DNA of 64,000 bases from Psychroflexus sp. ALD_RP9 (GTDB lineage Bacteria; Bacteroidota; Bacteroidia; Flavobacteriales; Flavobacteriaceae): positions 1,488,001 through 1,552,000 of the forward strand of contig NZ_CP062973.1 of the NCBI RefSeq assembly GCF_017311165.1. The letters run 5' to 3'. The notes beneath the pieces are model-generated. The model was not told the DNA's origin and made no database searches. It saw nothing but the letters and a program-made list of their open reading frames with translations. Below, piece after piece: positions 18,074-27,500 of the stretch. A program made the position numbers and the translations under genes. The first letter of the stretch is position 1. The number at the start of each line of letters is the position of its first letter.

Positions 18074-20392
18074 ATGAAGTTTATCAAACAATTTTTTTTT
18101 ACAGCTTTACTAATAGTAGTTGTTGTAGCTGTTTATCAAAGTTTCTCTCCACAAACTGAAGACAGCTTAAACAATCCTAACTTTTCTTTAGGTAATGTAA
18201 AAGCACACGTAACAAATATCGCAAAAGAACCTCACTATGTTGGTTCTACAGCACATGCTAAAGTTAGTAACTATATTAGCCAAGAGCTCACTGATATTGG
18301 TATCGCAGATGTTCATACACAACAAGGGTTTAGCTTAACAGATGATGGTAATCTAACAATACCAGAGAATATTCTTGGTCGAATAAAAGCAACTAATCCC
18401 AAACCTAGCCATAAAGCAATTTTGTTGTTAAGTCATTATGATTCTGCTCCACATTCTTCCTATGGTGCTAGTGATGCTGCTTCTGGTGTTGCCGTTATAA
18501 TTGAAAGTCTTAGAGCTTTTTTGGCAACAAATCCTCAATTTGAGAATGATATTATTATTTGCTTTTCAGATGCCGAAGAACTTGGCCTAAATGGTGCAGA
18601 ATTATTTGTACGTCAACATCCTTGGGCAAAAGATGTAGAAATGGTTTTAAATTTTGAAGCACGAGGTAGTGGCGGACCAAGTAATATGATTGTTGAAACT
18701 AATTACGGCAATGCTCAGATAATAAAACATGTTCAAAACGCTGGTGTCAACTATCCAATGGCAAACTCACTCATGTACAGTGTTTATAAGTTGCTTCCTA
18801 ATGATACAGACTCTACTGTGTTTAGAGAAAAAGCAGATATTCCTAGCTTATTTTTTGCTTTCATTGACGACCACTTTGACTATCACACATCTTTAGACGT
18901 ACCAAACCGATTAGATGATACAAGCCTACTTCATCAAGCCGATTACCTTATGCATCTCATACCTGAGTTTGCTTCAGCAGATCTGGGTTTACTAAACACT
19001 TCAGAAGATCAAGTTTATGTCAATTTTGCTAATTTAAAACTATTAAGCTACAGTTATTCTTGGTCTTGGCCATTACTTATAATTGGTTTAGTCTTATGGT
19101 TAATTGTAATTTACTCGGGCCTACAAAGACAACGATTTCAATTAAAAGACATTGGCAAAAGCTTAATTTTATGGTTTTTACTTTTAATAGGTCTACCACT
19201 TATAGCTACAGGAATATACTATTTAATTCGAGCAATTTATCCTCAATATCAATCTATTTTACAAGGTTTTACTTATAATGGTCATGACTATATTTGGGGT
19301 ATTGTTTTTATAGTTTTAGCCTTATTAATAAGTACTACAAGGTATTATCAAAAAAAGCTTGGTACAGCAGCTATATATACTAGTTTTGGTCTGTTAGCTT
19401 GGTGTGTATGTCTAGTATTTAACTTAGCTTTGCCTGGTGCAAATTACTTTATCTTACCATTATTTTTTGGCTTTTTTGGCATGTTTGTTTTTAATTTAAG
19501 ACTTAAATACAAACGATTTACAGCTCTTGTTTTAGGTTGCCCAGCTTTGGTATTATTTACACCTTTTATTCAATTTTTTCCTGTAGGGCTTGGCTTATCT
19601 ATGCTTGGTTTAAGTGCGCTGTTTATCATGCTTAGTTTTGGCTTTATTCAAGTTGCTATTACTTCAAATTTAGCATCAAGATTAAGTAGTTATGCTCTAG
19701 TTATTTTAGCAATAGTTTTTTTTGTTAAAGCTCACTTTTCTGCGGAATTTACTACTGAAAGACCTCGGCCTAATAGTTTAAATTATCATGTAAACCTTGA
19801 CCAGAATCAGGCATACTGGTTATCGTATGATACTGAATTAGATAGCTATACTTCAACTTATTTCTCTGCTGAAGACACACTTATTAGCGATTCTGATTTT
19901 AGTAGTAAATATAATTCTAAGGCAACATTTATGTCTGGAGCACCTTACATAGATTTTGCAAAAGCTAAGGTTAAATTAGATACCTTAGAAGAAACAAAAG
20001 CATCTATTAGTTATCAACTTGAAATTTTTCCTAGCCCAAAAACTAAAAGACTTACTCTAAATGCAGATCAAAACATTAATTTTTTAGATTTTAGTATTAA
20101 TCAATTAACGGCAGACAGTATTTATCTTGATAATAAGGCTTATCATATCTTTAAAAAGCGTTTCAGTAATCGGTTATTTGATTATTATGTGGTCAATCAA
20201 GAGCCAATTAAAATTAAATTTAGCGTCGATCGATCAGAAGAGTTCAATTTTATGTTGCATCAAATCAATTATGATTTGTTAAATGAAGCACGTTTAAGTG
20301 TAAGACCTAGAAAAGAGAACCAAATTCCAAAACCTTTTATTGTTAATGATGCAATTATTTGTAGTCAAAAAATAATCGTAAATGAACAATAA
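18074..20392 (+). CDS. Membrane-integrated M28 family zinc peptidase
   Basis: 772 residues. An N-terminal anchor (about 5-22) leads to an M28 aminopeptidase domain (about 40-310): LLLSHYDSAPHSSYGASDAASG (His121 and Asp134 as zinc ligands), CFSDAEELGLNGA (Glu168/169) and YHTSLDVPNRLD (the last His ligand). Then come about eight hydrophobic segments (about 325-560), and a soluble C-terminal region of some 200 residues. This layout matches the ER Fxna/Ermp1-like and bacterial membrane-bound M28 peptidases. The active domain is probably periplasmic. It overlaps the following gene by 11 bp. Confidence 0.88.
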   Translation: MKFIKQFFFTALLIVVVVAVYQSFSPQTEDSLNNPNFSLGNVKAHVTNIAKEPHYVGSTAHAKVSNYISQELTDIGIADVHTQQGFSLTDDGNLTIPENILGRIKATNPKPSHKAILLLSHYDSAPHSSYGASDAASGVAVIIESLRAFLATNPQFENDIIICFSDAEELGLNGAELFVRQHPWAKDVEMVLNFEARGSGGPSNMIVETNYGNAQIIKHVQNAGVNYPMANSLMYSVYKLLPNDTDSTVFREKADIPSLFFAFIDDHFDYHTSLDVPNRLDDTSLLHQADYLMHLIPEFASADLGLLNTSEDQVYVNFANLKLLSYSYSWSWPLLIIGLVLWLIVIYSGLQRQRFQLKDIGKSLILWFLLLIGLPLIATGIYYLIRAIYPQYQSILQGFTYNGHDYIWGIVFIVLALLISTTRYYQKKLGTAAIYTSFGLLAWCVCLVFNLALPGANYFILPLFFGFFGMFVFNLRLKYKRFTALVLGCPALVLFTPFIQFFPVGLGLSMLGLSALFIMLSFGFIQVAITSNLASRLSSYALVILAIVFFVKAHFSAEFTTERPRPNSLNYHVNLDQNQAYWLSYDTELDSYTSTYFSAEDTLISDSDFSSKYNSKATFMSGAPYIDFAKAKVKLDTLEETKASISYQLEIFPSPKTKRLTLNADQNINFLDFSINQLTADSIYLDNKAYHIFKKRFSNRLFDYYVVNQEPIKIKFSVDRSEEFNFMLHQINYDLLNEARLSVRPRKENQIPKPFIVNDAIICSQKIIVNEQ

Positions 20393-21197
20393 GCTTGGTA
20401 TATTAGGTTGTGGTTGGTTAGGGAAAGCTTTAGCTAAACATTTTATAGGCAAAGGTGTTCAGGTAAATGCTAGTGCAACAACTTCAACTAAGTTAGAAGA
20501 ATTAAAGAAACTTGGTGCTTCAGCTTATTGTGTAAAAGTTACGCCTCTAGAAATTCTAGGCGATGTTGAGTCTTTTTTCTCCCCAATTGAAGCATTGGTG
20601 ATTTCAATTCCGCCGCAATTGAGAAAGCAATCCTCAGCTGATTTTTTAGATTCAGTTCGTGTTTTAGCTCGAGAAATTTCAAAATATTCAAACATAAAAA
20701 AAGTATTGTATATAAGTTCAACATCTGTCTTTATTGATCATGTGTCGATACCGGTTTATCATGAAGATTATAAATTTTCATCAATCGAAATTGATCAAAA
20801 TCCTGTTTTGAAAAGTGAATTTATTTTACGTGCAGAATTACCAACGGTTAAGATTTTACGTTTTGGCGGTTTAATAGGCAATGACCGACACCCAATTCAT
20901 TTTTTAGCGGGAAAATCTAACATTAAATCGCCAGAAGCTCCTGTTAATTTAATACAACAATCCGATTGCGTAAGTCTTATTGATGCTTTGTTAGATAAGT
21001 TTCACCAACTCACTCAAATTTGCTTTCATGGTGTAAGTACACAACATCCGAAAAGACGTTATTATTACTTAAAAAAGGCAAAAGAGCTCCAATTAGAGCC
21101 TCCGAATTTTGATGAAGATTCGGTATCTTCAGGTAAATTAATTTCAAGTCAATTAACAATAAAAACTCTTAAAAAGCGATGCTTTAAAGCCTTATAA
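20382..21197 (+). CDS. NAD(P)-binding Rossmann protein (YeeZ-like epimerase/dehydratase family)
   Basis: 271 residues. The start LGILGCGWLGKALAKHF is a GxGxxG nucleotide-binding loop. The central ALVISIPPQLRK and VLYISSTSVF stretches place it with short-chain epimerase-like proteins such as YeeZ. The usual YxxxK catalytic pair is not evident, so enzymatic activity and substrate are uncertain. The first 11 bp overlap the M28 peptidase, so translation is probably coupled. Confidence 0.75.
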   Translation: MNNKLGILGCGWLGKALAKHFIGKGVQVNASATTSTKLEELKKLGASAYCVKVTPLEILGDVESFFSPIEALVISIPPQLRKQSSADFLDSVRVLAREISKYSNIKKVLYISSTSVFIDHVSIPVYHEDYKFSSIEIDQNPVLKSEFILRAELPTVKILRFGGLIGNDRHPIHFLAGKSNIKSPEAPVNLIQQSDCVSLIDALLDKFHQLTQICFHGVSTQHPKRRYYYLKKAKELQLEPPNFDEDSVSSGKLISSQLTIKTLKKRCFKAL

Positions 21198-21272
21198 TTC
21201 TTAATAATTTAGTAACAATTTTAAGTTTACCAAATCGTTGGTTTGGTGCATTTTTGCAGGTTCATTTTTTGT

Positions 21273-23540
21273 ATGGAGAATCTGTATATCATATTAGTAG
21301 TTTTACTGTTTTTACTTGCAGTTGCTGACTTGATTGTTGGTGTGAGTAATGATGCAGTAAACTTCTTAAATTCAGCTATAGGTTCGAAAGCAATCCCAAT
21401 GAAAACCATATTAATAGTTGCAGGACTTGGTGTATTGGTAGGAGCTGTGTTTTCTAGCGGATTAATGGAAGTAGCGCGTAATGGAATTTTTAATCCAAAT
21501 GTGTTCTATTTTAATGAAATTATCATCATTTTTTTAGCCGTTTTAATAACCGATATTTTAATCTTAGACTTTTTTAACACCATAGGAATACCTACGTCAA
21601 CAACTGTTTCTATTGTGTTTGAATTGCTAGGCGCTGCTGTTAGTGTTAGCCTTTTAAAAATGTATTATGACCCAGAATTGAGTCGAAATTTAGGTGAGTT
21701 TATAAACTTAACAAAGGCAACTGAAATTAGCTTAGGTATTATTCTATCGATTTTTATAGCCTTTTTTGTTGGAGCAATTGTTCAGTTTATTTCTCGTTTA
21801 ATTTTCTCGTTTAACTATCAAAAAAAGTTAAAATTTATAGGTGCATTATTTGGTGGTGTTTCGCTTTCAGCTATAACCTACTTTATATTAATTAAGGGTG
21901 TAAATACTATAGATTTTATCGATCCAAATTTTGCAGTATTAGTACAAAACAATAAGTTGTTTGTGGTTGGCATAAGTCTCTTGATTTGGATTGTATTATC
22001 ACAACTACTAATTTCTGTTTTTAAAGTTAATATTTTAAAATTAATTGTTATAGTCGGGACATTTGCTCTGGCATTAGCTTTTGCGGGTAATGATTTAGTA
22101 AATTTTATAGGAGTTAGTATTGCTTCTTATCAGTCGTTTATGCTATGGCAAGATGCGTTTTTAGCAAATGGTGTTTTACCATCGCAATTTTTAATGAGTG
22201 GTTTAGATGGAGAAGTCCAAACACCAGAATATATTTTAGTGATAGCTGGGTTTGTGATGGTTTTAACCTTATGGTTTTCTAGCAAAGCACAATATGTTGT
22301 TCAAACAGGTGTAAATCTAGGTCGACAAGGCGAAGGTGATGAGCGCTTTAAAGCTAATAACTTATCACGAACAATTGTACGTTATGCAATGTTTATAGGC
22401 CAAACATTTTCCCAACTACTTGAAGAAAAGCTCCAACATAAAATAAGCAGTCGGTTTGATAAGCCAGAACAAGCATTAAATTATACAACTTCACCAACTA
22501 AACCAGCATTTGATTTACTAAGAGCTTCAATAAACCTAGTCTTGGCTAGTATTTTAATTTCTATTGGTACAAATTTTACATTGCCATTATCAACAACTTA
22601 CGTCACATTCATGGTTGCTATGGGAACTTCATTTGGTGATCGTGCATGGGATCGTGACTCGGCAGTTTATCGTGTTGCGGGTGTTTTTAATGTTATAGCA
22701 AGTTGGTTTGGAACTGCCTTGTTGGCTTTTTCAGCATCTGCAGTTGTTGCTTTGGTAATTTGGTATGGCGGTAATTATGCTATTGTAGTTTTAGTAATTT
22801 TAGCAGGTTTATCGGTTGTGCGTAATGCAATTAAACACTCCAAAAAAACAAAAATAGAACAGCAACAAAAGCGATTTAATAGAACTGATATTATCACTAT
22901 TAATGAAATTACAATAGAATCTTCTAAAAACATGACTAGTGTTATTAAAGGTAACAATAGATTGCTTCGAGATGTAATTAATAATTTAGGTTATCACGAT
23001 TCAAGTAGATTTAAAAAAAGTTTGTCCCAGCTTGAGCAGCAAGAAAATGAAATAGATGAACTTAAAGATAATGTGTTTTATTATATAAAATCACTTGAAG
23101 AAAACACAGTTGAAGCTAGTAAGTTTTATATTTTAACTTTAGACTACTTACAAGAAATTGTACAATCGATGGCTTACATTACCAGAAGTAGTCATAAACA
23201 TGTTAATAATAACCACAAGAACTTAAAATTCAATCAAATCCGTGATTTAAAACGCATTGATGCAGAACTCAATGAAGTTAACAAAAAAATGATTTTTGTT
23301 TTTGAAAATCAGGACTTTACAGAAATTAAGTTATTGGTAGCTAAATATGAGTCTTTAGGCGAAAAAATATCGGGTTTAATTCAAAAGCAAATAGAGCGAC
23401 TAAAAGTTGATGATAATAGTCCAAAAAATACAAAATTATATTTTGGACTATTATTAGAATTAAAAGACTTGGTTAACTCAACTTTACAAATGATGCATTT
23501 ATTTCAAGAATATTATAATGAGGCTAAAAAAGAATTTTAA
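21273..23540 (+). CDS. PiT-family inorganic phosphate transporter with C-terminal PhoU-like region
   Basis: 755 residues from ATG 21273; an upstream ATG at 21243 adds ten residues that lie across a promoter-like CATTTTTG at 21249-21256, so the shorter start is preferred. The membrane part (about 1-520) has some ten to twelve helices and two inverted PHO4 signatures: VGVSNDAVNFLNSAIGSKAI near the N-terminus and FAGNDLVNFIGV at about 280. A cytoplasmic tail of about 200 residues (about 540-755) is helical and rich in charged residues, resembling PhoU/DUF47. That suggests transport and its regulator fused in one chain. Phosphate/cation symport is expected. The 3' end overlaps nfu by 4 bp, convergent. 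Confidence 0.87.
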   Translation: MENLYIILVVLLFLLAVADLIVGVSNDAVNFLNSAIGSKAIPMKTILIVAGLGVLVGAVFSSGLMEVARNGIFNPNVFYFNEIIIIFLAVLITDILILDFFNTIGIPTSTTVSIVFELLGAAVSVSLLKMYYDPELSRNLGEFINLTKATEISLGIILSIFIAFFVGAIVQFISRLIFSFNYQKKLKFIGALFGGVSLSAITYFILIKGVNTIDFIDPNFAVLVQNNKLFVVGISLLIWIVLSQLLISVFKVNILKLIVIVGTFALALAFAGNDLVNFIGVSIASYQSFMLWQDAFLANGVLPSQFLMSGLDGEVQTPEYILVIAGFVMVLTLWFSSKAQYVVQTGVNLGRQGEGDERFKANNLSRTIVRYAMFIGQTFSQLLEEKLQHKISSRFDKPEQALNYTTSPTKPAFDLLRASINLVLASILISIGTNFTLPLSTTYVTFMVAMGTSFGDRAWDRDSAVYRVAGVFNVIASWFGTALLAFSASAVVALVIWYGGNYAIVVLVILAGLSVVRNAIKHSKKTKIEQQQKRFNRTDIITINEITIESSKNMTSVIKGNNRLLRDVINNLGYHDSSRFKKSLSQLEQQENEIDELKDNVFYYIKSLEENTVEASKFYILTLDYLQEIVQSMAYITRSSHKHVNNNHKNLKFNQIRDLKRIDAELNEVNKKMIFVFENQDFTEIKLLVAKYESLGEKISGLIQKQIERLKVDDNSPKNTKLYFGLLLELKDLVNSTLQMMHLFQEYYNEAKKEF

Positions 23541-24460
23541 CCATTAATGGCTACAACATTTTCTACTTTGTTATTAAGCATCTCTTTAAGCATCGTTTCA
23601 ATACCGTTTTTTAATGTCATTGTCGAAGAAGGGCAACCGCTGCAGGCGCCTTGAAGTATTACTTCAACTTGTTTGCTTTCTGGATTGTATGACTTAAAAG
23701 CGATATTTCCACCATCACTCGCAACAGCTGGTTTAATATATTCTTCAAGAATATTAATAATTTCGTTTGATGTATCGTCTAATTGTTCACGGTTAACTTC
23801 ATTTTGTTGAGAAATCCCTTGAGTTGAAGAATCTTTATTTTTATTAACCGTGCCAGTCTTAACAATTGTACCACCATTTTCAATGTAGGTTCTAATAAAT
23901 TCACGAAGCTCAAGTGTAATTTCATCCCATTCAGCCATATCGTACTTATTGATTGAGATATAATTTTCATCAATAAAAACTTCTTTAACGAATGGGAAGT
24001 GAAACAACTTTTCAATCATTGGTGCATGAGTTGTTTCATCAATACTTTTAAATTCAGCTGAAGCTAAAACTAATTTTTTATTGGCAACAAACTTCATTAC
24101 AGATGGGTTTGGTGTACTTTCAGCGTAAACTGTTACGGGAACCTTTTTTTTAGCCTCTTCAGCTTCTTTTTTAATAACTTGAACACCTTCATTTAAGTCA
24201 TCTTCAACTTGTTTGGCAACGTCATCTTGCACATCACTCCACTCAACGATATTATATTTTTCGATTGCTACAAAGTTCTGACTTATAAAAACGGTTTTAA
24301 CAAAAGGCAAATGAAAAAGTTTAGAAGCTAAAGGAGAATTTTGAGCATCTTCAATATTATTGAACTCATAACTTTTTGATTTGGTTAAAAAATCGTTAAC
24401 TTCTAATTTGATAATTGATGGTTTATTTGTAGGTTTGACCTCAACTGTAAAAGATTGCAT
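23537..24460 (-). CDS. Nfu-type Fe-S scaffold with two N-terminal domains
   Basis: 307 residues. Two tandem Nfu N-terminal domains are visible: about 1-80 (KPSIIKLEV ... LPFVKTVFISQNFVAIEKY...W) and about 105-190 (NPSVMKFVANKKLV ... FPFVKEVFIDENYISINKYDMAEW). A Thr/Asn/Ser-rich linker leads to the NifU C-terminal domain (about 225-307) with the cluster-binding C273-S-G-C276. It should assemble Fe-S clusters on the CxxC of a dimer and hand them to target proteins. The duplicated N-domain is the odd feature: usual bacterial Nfu proteins have one or none. A full -7 box lies 21 bp upstream. Confidence 0.92.
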   Translation of the reverse strand: MQSFTVEVKPTNKPSIIKLEVNDFLTKSKSYEFNNIEDAQNSPLASKLFHLPFVKTVFISQNFVAIEKYNIVEWSDVQDDVAKQVEDDLNEGVQVIKKEAEEAKKKVPVTVYAESTPNPSVMKFVANKKLVLASAEFKSIDETTHAPMIEKLFHFPFVKEVFIDENYISINKYDMAEWDEITLELREFIRTYIENGGTIVKTGTVNKNKDSSTQGISQQNEVNREQLDDTSNEIINILEEYIKPAVASDGGNIAFKSYNPESKQVEVILQGACSGCPSSTMTLKNGIETMLKEMLNNKVENVVAING

Positions 24461-24480
24461 ATTAATTGGTGCTTTTAATG

Positions 24481-24488
24481 CAAAATTA
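24481..24488 (-). promoter_or_regulatory. -7 promoter box for nfu
   Basis: TAATTTTG on the minus strand, a full TAnnTTTG match, in the 65-bp divergent gap between nfu and the second adhesin. Confidence 0.5.
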
Positions 24489-24525
24489 CTAAAAAATAAG
24501 GTCTTTACAGTGTAATTTTAACATA

Positions 24526-27500
24526 ATGAAACGTTTTTACACTTTACTATTATTTTCGATAATATCTGTAAATTTCTCGTTCAGTCAAAACTTTAACATG
24601 ACAGATGGGCAAACAGTAAATACAGATACCGGAAATTTTTATGATCCAGATGGCCCAAATAACCCTACAAGCTCTGGGGAATTTGTATACACGATTTGTC
24701 CTCAGACTACTGATCTTTTACTCGTAGTTGAATTTGTAGAATTTTTGACAGGTCCTGGTGAATTAGAAATTTATGATGGAGCAGATACGTCTGCTAATTT
24801 ATTGTTTACTTTTTCTGGAGCAATAGACGGTAATGATGGGCCAGAGACAGGTCAATTAATCACAGCTTCAGATAGCAATAATTCAGGATGTCTGACCTTT
24901 AGGTTTTCAGGTGGTGTTCCTAATAATGCTTTTACAGGTTGGAATGCGGCTATTAGTGTTCGCGAACCATGCCAAACTTATTCCACTACAGGTACAGGTA
25001 TAGAAACCGATATACCGATTAATGAAGTTGGTTATGGTCAAGTTGTTACTTTTTCAGCTGATGTAATACCATCTTCAGGTGTTTATTCAGATTTAGAATA
25101 TTTTTGGAGTTTTGGTGATGGTAACTCAGATACAGGGCAATCTGTACAACATGCGTTTCAAAACAGTACAGCTAATCAAGTTACTTTAACAGTCACAGAC
25201 CAATATGGTTGTAGCGCTTCTTTCGCCATAGAAATTACACCAATTGTTAGATTTATTGAGGTTGAAGCTAATACACCTTACAATATTAACCGCGAAGATG
25301 AAGACGGAAATCCTGAAACCATAACTATTAACAACGTTGATGATTTAGTAATTGACGTACTAGTCGATAACGATTGTGCTAATGTGTCTAACATAAATTT
25401 TACAGGAAATCCAAATGCGCCTAGTATTGGTTATTTTGATAACAATAATTCAGAATTCCCGATAGAAAGTGGAATTGTGTTTAATAATGGTAATATTAAT
25501 AATGTTGAAGGTCCCAATCAGGGCATACAAAGTGACGGTGGTTGGAATAATACAGTTAATTCAGAGCCAGAGTTAAGTGCCTTTATACCTTCTATTTCTG
25601 GTTCGTCAAATGACGAATCTGTACTTACTTTCGATTTTGAAGCGGTATCTGAAACTTTGAGTTTTGACTTTATTTTTGCCTCTGAAGAATATGAAAACTA
25701 TCAGTGTAATGATACTTTTGCTGATGCTTTTGTGTTTATATTAACCGACCAAAATGGAAACCAAGAAAATTTAGCCTTGGTACCAGGTACCACAGACCCA
25801 ATTTCTGTAACTACGGTGTCACCAGGTACACAAACAGGTTGCAGTCCTGTTAATGCTGATTTTTTTGGAGAAGAATATTATGGTGCTGTTGCTCCAGTTG
25901 CGCCCATCGAATATCAAGGGCGTACCGCTGTTTTAACAGCCTCTACCAACATTAATCCAGGTGAGGTTTATAATATTAAAATGATAATTGCCGATCGTGG
26001 TGATAGTGCCTTTGATTCTGCTATTTTTCTATCAGCTGGTTCTTTTGATTTTGGGACCGTCGATTTAGGTAATGATATTTTAGTAGAAAATGAAAATACA
26101 CTCTGTGTAGGTCAAGAAATCACATTAAATACAGGTTTAGAACTTTTTCAAGGCGCGACTGTAGAATGGTTTAAAGATGGCGTTTTAATACCTGGAGAAA
26201 CAGACATCACTCTTGACGTAGATGATGAAGGAATTTATACAGTGGTTTACACTTATTCTACAGGTTGCACGACTGAAGATACTATTATTGTAGAGTTTCT
26301 GCCAACGCCTATCACTGAAAGTCTTCTGCCAGACCCTTTATTTGCTTGTGAAGGAAGTACATTTAATCTTCGTTTAAATGATGATAATTTAATTGATGAT
26401 ACTCAAGATTTAAACGATTTTCAAATCTCCTATTTTAGAAATTCTGAAGATGCCGAAAATGATGTTAATAGAATAGTTAACCCAACAACTTATTCGTTTC
26501 AAGGAACTACAGAAACAATTTTTGTAAGAATTGAAGGTTTTGCGAATAATCAATTAACCGGCTGTTTTGAAGTTACTGAATTTCAAATCACCTATCAAGA
26601 TGTTGAAATTTCTCAAGATTTATCTACATTAAGACAGTGTAGTGATTATTCGTCTAATGAAGTAAATTTTGATTTAACTCAAGTTGAATCTGAGGCTTTA
26701 AATGGTCAAGATCCTAATAATTTTGATTTTACTTATTATTTAACCGAAGATCATGCTAATAATTCAGTTAATGAAATCCCTCTGTCAGAAGTTGAGAATT
26801 ATCTAGCTTCATCAGGTACAGAAATTTTTGTTCGTGCCGATAACCCAAGTACTACGGGTTGTTTTGCTATAGGAAGTTTTATTTTAATAATTGATAATGT
26901 CAGAATCGGTGATTTAACATTAACAGAAAGTATTTCAGAGTGCCAGAATGTTGATACACAACAAACTGTTTTTGATCTTACACCTAAGACAGATGTGGCA
27001 TTAGACGGTCAAGATTCTTTAGATTTTACAGTAAATTATTTTGAAAATGAACAAGATGCACTTCAAAATAATCTTGATAATATCATTGAAAACCCATCTG
27101 AGTATATCTTAAATTCTTTAGGACAGCAAGTGATTTACGTAACAGTAACTAATAATGAAAATCCTAACTGTTTTGAAGTCTCAAATTTTATTATTGAAGC
27201 CTTTGAAACACCTCTTATAGAACAATTGCAAAACTTCGAAGCTTGTGGCGATTTTACTTTAACTCAAACTTTTGATTTAACTCAAAATACGACTTTAGCA
27301 ATCGGCAATCAAACAGGGAATTATAATGTGAGTTATTACTTGACAGAGGCTGAAGCTAATTCAGGTACAAACTCTTTAACTAGTCAAGGTGAAGATATTA
27401 GCAATTATGCTCCCATTAACGAGTCACAAACCATTTACATAAGAATTGAAAATTCTGATTTTACTGAATGTTATAGTGCTGGAAGTTTTGAAATCGACTT

